From positions 1-45,756 of the forward strand of contig NZ_JASCOZ010000016.1 of NCBI RefSeq assembly GCF_029960115.1: a stretch of DNA of 45,756 nt. The letters are read 5' to 3'. The DNA is from Stenotrophomonas sp. PS02289. GTDB lineage: Bacteria > Pseudomonadota > Gammaproteobacteria > Xanthomonadales > Xanthomonadaceae. This document shows positions 42,477-45,756 of this stretch, in pieces. Both the position numbers and the translations under genes were made by a program. The notes below the pieces were generated by a model. The model did not search any database and had not been told where the DNA came from. It saw only the letters and a list, made by a program, of their open reading frames with translations. How positions within the stretch are numbered: position 1 is the first letter of the stretch; each line of letters begins with the position of its first letter.

Positions 42477-43576
42477 GTGGGCAACCTCGCGGTCAGATGC
42501 ATGCCACCGGCCTCGGTACGCGCCAGCTCCAGATGCCCATGCACAGCGGCCAGTCGCTCACGCATACCGGTGATGCCGTTGCCTTCGCGGATGCGCTCGG
42601 CACGCTGGCCGTCGTCGCGGATGTCGATGCGCACGCCGTGTTCTTCCCTGTCGATGTTCAGCCATACGGTATCGGCATCGCCATGCCGTGCGGCATTGGT
42701 CAACGCCTCCTGCACCAGCCGCAGCACGGCATCGGCCACCAGCGGGTTGGCGATGCGCACCTGTTCGCCGATATGCACCTGCAGACCCGGGCGCGGGAAC
42801 GGGGTGGCCAGCGCCTGCAGCGCCGTAGCCAGGTCCAGTCCGCGCTCGTCGCGCATGCTCTGTACGACCTGACGGATGTCGCCAAGCAGTTCCGCCGACA
42901 GCTGTTCCACCAGTTGCACGCGCTCGCGCGTGGCCGGGGTGGCGTCGCTGGCCAGGGCACGCAGGTTCAGGCGCATCGCAGTGAGCTTGTGTCCGGCCAC
43001 GTCGTGAAGTTCGCGCGCCAACCGCAGGCGCTCGGCGTCGCGGGCGCTGTCGGCCAGCAGGGCGCGGGTGGCCAGCAGGTCGGCGTTGACCCGGGCCAGG
43101 GCCTCGCGGGCCAGTTCGGAACTGCGCGCATAGTGGGCGGTGAGCGCGGCAAAGGCCTGGAAGCCGGCGTAGATGACCACGACCAGGAACGGATGGGTCG
43201 CCCCGCCCAGCCGCAGGGCGAAATACAGACACAGATTCAATCCCAGTGCCGACAGCAGCACGGTGCGCGGCGGCCAATGTTCCGCCAGGTGTGCCACCAG
43301 CACCACCAGCAGGACCGGCAGGGTGCCCACGCGCGGCTCCAGCCAGACCAGGGACAGCGCCATCAGCGCCAGCAGCACATCGCTGGCCAGCCGCCAGTGC
43401 GAGCGGATGGGCAGGTGGTCGTAGCTCACGAACAACAGCATGAACACCCCCAGGGCCACCCAGCGCAGGGTCTGCTCGCCCTGGGTGGCGACGCCCAGCG
43501 ACAGCCCCACCGCCACGATGGTCAGCAGGCCGGCCAGGCTGAGGGGGCTGATCAGGTTGCGCAGAAAGGAGGGCAT
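42473..43576 (-). CDS. DesK-type sensor histidine kinase
   Basis: The 367-residue kinase has about six membrane helices over residues 8-150 with very short loops, so no periplasmic sensor domain of note; the membrane part itself is likely the sensor, as in DesK. A coiled coil (ARVNADLLATRALLADSARDAERL) leads to the HisKA_3 phospho-acceptor His191 (LARELHDVAGHKL) and a HATPase (NAARHG, IDIRDDGQ, GITGMRERLAAVHG). ATG 43576 is chosen because it starts the first membrane helix; the frame is open far upstream to 44386, which is an artefact of GC-rich composition over the divergent genes. Confidence 0.92.
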   Translation of the reverse strand: MPSFLRNLISPLSLAGLLTIVAVGLSLGVATQGEQTLRWVALGVFMLLFVSYDHLPIRSHWRLASDVLLALMALSLVWLEPRVGTLPVLLVVLVAHLAEHWPPRTVLLSALGLNLCLYFALRLGGATHPFLVVVIYAGFQAFAALTAHYARSSELAREALARVNADLLATRALLADSARDAERLRLARELHDVAGHKLTAMRLNLRALASDATPATRERVQLVEQLSAELLGDIRQVVQSMRDERGLDLATALQALATPFPRPGLQVHIGEQVRIANPLVADAVLRLVQEALTNAARHGDADTVWLNIDREEHGVRIDIRDDGQRAERIREGNGITGMRERLAAVHGHLELARTEAGGMHLTARLPT

Positions 43577-43726
43577 GGCCGCATGCTGCCCGCCCGCTGC
43601 CCGGTTCGGCAATGGGGGTGGGGCAGAAAGTGACTTCTGGCACTGCGGATCGATGACCACTGGGCATGGGTTGAGGTGGCCGGGCTGGGCAGACTGGCCC
43701 CACACACCCAACCTGGAGCGAGCGCC

Positions 43727-44149
43727 ATGATCCGCAGCCTGATGAACTGCCTTCCCTATGCCTGCCTGCTGGTGGCTGCCTCTGCAAATGCGGGCGACCT
43801 GCAGGTGAATCTGCAGGATATCCGCGTCCAGACCGGCACCCTGCACATGTCGGTGGTGGATGGTCCGGACGGTTGGAACCAGAAGGCCAAGCCGGTGCAG
43901 GCGCAGTCGGCCAAAGTGACCGGCGACACCGCCCACTTCGATTTCAAGAACCTGCCGGCGGGCGACTACGCGGTGATGGTCACCCAGGACGAAAATGACA
44001 ATGGCAAGCTGGACACCAACATGCTGGGCGTACCGGTGGAAGGCTACGGCTTCAGTAACAACCCGCAGGTGATGCGCAAGCCCACCTGGGAAGAAGCCCG
44101 CGTGCACGTGCCGGCCGAAGGTTCCACCATCACCATCATCCTGCGCTGA
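43727..44149 (+). CDS. DUF2141 family secreted protein
   Basis: The 140-residue protein has a signal peptide (CLPYACLLVAASANAGD) and one beta-sandwich domain with the DUF2141 motifs: a start strand around LQVNLQDIRVQTGTLHMSV, the phrase LPAGDYAVMVTQDENDNGKLDTN, and the tail GYGFSNNP and EARVHVPAEG. The DxNxxGKxD-like segment resembles a calcium-binding loop. GGAG lies 8 bases before the ATG. The carotenoid oxygenase gene starts 10 bases downstream, so the two form an operon; the two families are also neighbours in other bacteria, though the biochemical link is not known. Confidence 0.9.
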   Translation: MIRSLMNCLPYACLLVAASANAGDLQVNLQDIRVQTGTLHMSVVDGPDGWNQKAKPVQAQSAKVTGDTAHFDFKNLPAGDYAVMVTQDENDNGKLDTNMLGVPVEGYGFSNNPQVMRKPTWEEARVHVPAEGSTITIILR

Positions 44150-44159
44150 GGCATCCCAC

Positions 44160-45683
44160 ATGGACCGTCGCCGCTTCCTGCAGTCGCTGTTGTCTGTTGC
44201 CACCACCGCTGCCATCGGCGGCGTTGCCTTGCGCGCCGTACCTGCACTGGCCGGCGATGCGGCCGCCTTTGCCCAGGCCCGCGAGCAGCATCCGTGGCTG
44301 ACCGGGTGGCGCAGCGTCACCACCGAAAGCCTCGGACCGGCCACGGTGGATCTGCAGGGCCGGCTGCCGGCGGGGTTTGCCGGCACCCTCTACCGCAACG
44401 GGCCGGCCTGGAAGGAACGCAACGGCTTCCGCTACGACCATTGGTTCGATGGCGACGGCATGGTTCACGGCTGGCAGTTCAATGGCAATGGCACTCTGAC
44501 CCATCGCGGTCAGATGGTGACCACGCCCAAGTTCACCCGCGAACAGAAAGCCGGGCGCTTCCTCTACCCTGCCGCCGGCACCGATGTGCCGAACCGCCAA
44601 GCAGTACGTAACAACGACGACGCCAATGCGGCCAACACCTCGGTCATGGTGGTCAATGGCCGGCTGTTCGCATTGTGCGAGGCAGGCTCGGCCTTCGAGA
44701 TGGACCCGCAGGAACTGAGCACGATCGGTGCCACGACCTGGCGCCCGGATCTGGCATCGATCCCGTTCTCGGCGCACCCGCTGGTGGATCGCGATGGCAG
44801 CGTCTGGAACTTCGGCAGCATCTCGCTGCTGGGTGGCACCGGGTTGCTGGTATGGCACATCGGTGCCGACGGGCAGCTACGCTCGGCCAGTGTGGTCGAT
44901 ACCCCGTTCATGGGCTACATGCATGCGTTTGCGATGACCGATTCGCATCTGGTCTTCATGCTGATGCCCTTCGACTACAAGGAAGGCGGTGGCGCGTTCT
45001 TCGAGCGCATGCAGTTCGCACCGCAGCGCCCGTGCCGGATCGCGGTGGTGCCCAAGTCCGCCCCGGATACCGCGCGCTGGTTCGAAGCGGCGTTCACCGC
45101 CGCCTACCACTTCGGCGATGCGTACGAGAAGAACGGCCGCATCGTGATGCGCACGGTGCGTCATGACGACATCGATGAAGCGCGCTCGCCGATGAAGGAA
45201 GCGATGGAGGGCGATGCCGCCCACGCCGCCAACTCCGACGCCAGCCTGCTGGAGCTGCACCTAGACCTGCGCAGCGGCACCGCGCGCTGGGAAGAGACGG
45301 GCATCCGCGGCATCGAGTTCCCGATGTTCGACAGCCGCACTGCCGGTGACAAGGGTGCTCGCCTGTACACCCCGGTGATCCAGGGCGAGCACAGCGCGCC
45401 CTACTTCAATGGTGTGGCCGGGTTTGACGTCGACCGTGGCCGCCGCCAGGTGTGGCGCTATGGCACCGATATCCTGGCCGAGGAGCACGTGTTCGTGCCA
45501 CGTCCGGGCAGCCGCAAGGCGGACGACGGCTGGCTGGTCGGTACGCTGCTGGATTCGGCGAACCAACGCAGCGGCATTGCGGTGCTGGATGCGCGGCGGA
45601 TTGATGAGGGTCCGCTGGCGCAGGCATGGCTGCCGTATGCGGTGCCACTGGGCTTCCATGGGACGTTTGCGGCGAAGGGGTGA
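44160..45683 (+). CDS. carotenoid oxygenase with Tat signal
   Basis: The 507-residue enzyme has a twin-arginine signal (MDRRRFLQSLLSVATT, then ATTAAIGGVALRAVPALAG), so it should be exported folded. The seven-bladed propeller of the family is marked by FAGTLYRNGPAWKERNG, HWFDGDGMVHGW and the four iron ligands His206 (SAHPLVD), His255 (YMHAFAMT), His317 (YHFGD) and His500 (LGFHGTF). It should cleave carotenoids, apocarotenoids or stilbene-like compounds with oxygen. The absence of other carotenoid genes nearby leaves the substrate open. The full C-terminus is present, ending just before the low-complexity tail of the window. Confidence 0.93.
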   Translation: MDRRRFLQSLLSVATTAAIGGVALRAVPALAGDAAAFAQAREQHPWLTGWRSVTTESLGPATVDLQGRLPAGFAGTLYRNGPAWKERNGFRYDHWFDGDGMVHGWQFNGNGTLTHRGQMVTTPKFTREQKAGRFLYPAAGTDVPNRQAVRNNDDANAANTSVMVVNGRLFALCEAGSAFEMDPQELSTIGATTWRPDLASIPFSAHPLVDRDGSVWNFGSISLLGGTGLLVWHIGADGQLRSASVVDTPFMGYMHAFAMTDSHLVFMLMPFDYKEGGGAFFERMQFAPQRPCRIAVVPKSAPDTARWFEAAFTAAYHFGDAYEKNGRIVMRTVRHDDIDEARSPMKEAMEGDAAHAANSDASLLELHLDLRSGTARWEETGIRGIEFPMFDSRTAGDKGARLYTPVIQGEHSAPYFNGVAGFDVDRGRRQVWRYGTDILAEEHVFVPRPGSRKADDGWLVGTLLDSANQRSGIAVLDARRIDEGPLAQAWLPYAVPLGFHGTFAAKG

Positions 45684-45690
45684 GTGCGGT

Positions 45691-45756
45691 GGGGGGGGGG
45701 GGGGGGGGCGGCGGGGGGGGGGGGTTTTTAAAATACCCGCCCCCCCCCCCCCCCCA
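45691..45756. other. homopolymer tail, probable assembly artefact
   Basis: After the carotenoid oxygenase the sequence changes to nearly pure G runs broken by a few C, then GGTTTTTAAAATACCCG and a long C run to the edge. The run of Gs and the terminal run of Cs are roughly complementary, as from a folded-back low-quality read end. No biological feature is supported here. Confidence 0.85.

Noticed and set aside
43577..44386. Possible N-terminal extension of the DesK-type kinase to 44386
   Set aside because: The extension lies over the divergent DUF2141 and carotenoid oxygenase genes and adds no domain; the membrane region starts directly after ATG 43576.

Overview
The window is a high-GC chromosomal segment from a gammaproteobacterium of the Xanthomonadaceae, most likely Stenotrophomonas or a close relative. 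Pointers are a full Ax21-type outer membrane protein, a toxin with the C-terminal tag used by Xanthomonadales type IV secretion systems, tandem lipoprotein Cu/Zn superoxide dismutases, and the hemD-hemX-hemY and rhodanese-secB-gpsA orders. This rests on sequence reading only. No rRNA, tRNA, CRISPR, insertion sequence or phage gene was seen. No gap between genes exceeds about 220 bases.

Layout. 1-5.9 kb: the 3' end of an NtrC-like regulator, two sodC genes, two related small secreted proteins of unknown function separated by a TonB-like gene, a 295-residue unknown protein, and a FadI-type thiolase. 5.9-12.3 kb: a heme operon (hemD, hemX, hemY, minus strand), a thioesterase-like gene, a small secreted protein, then rhodanese, secB and gpsA. 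12.3-15 kb: idi facing a two-component system. 15.2-21.5 kb: a six-gene plus-strand operon of UbiD decarboxylase, UbiX flavin prenyltransferase, DUF554 membrane protein, YhbP-like flavin-barrel protein, secreted beta-helix protein and OprB-type porin, preceded by a striking palindrome and direct repeat. It looks like an uptake and decarboxylation module for an unknown, perhaps aromatic, acid. A chemoreceptor gene broken by a frameshift follows, then ax21.

24.5-31.7 kb is an accessory region of small lipoproteins, secreted proteins and unknowns. Its centre is a toxin-immunity pair: a DUF2235 lipase with a C-terminal XVIPCD tag (27879-29468) and an upstream lipoprotein that resembles the immunity proteins of DUF2235 lipases. 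The secretion machine itself is not in the window.

31.7-45.7 kb carries regulator-target pairs and mixed metabolism: Old Yellow Enzyme with a divergent LysR regulator, an exported alpha/beta hydrolase, a LytTR regulator with a divergent acyltransferase, an isochorismatase-like hydrolase, a glutamine amidotransferase, a MocR regulator with a divergent EamA exporter, a DesK/NarL-type two-component system, and a DUF2141 protein with a Tat-exported carotenoid oxygenase. The last 70 bases or so are nearly pure G and C runs and are probably an assembly artefact.

Genes are tightly packed. Five pairs share a four-base ATGA start/stop overlap, and two convergent pairs share one CTAG tetranucleotide as the stop of both genes.
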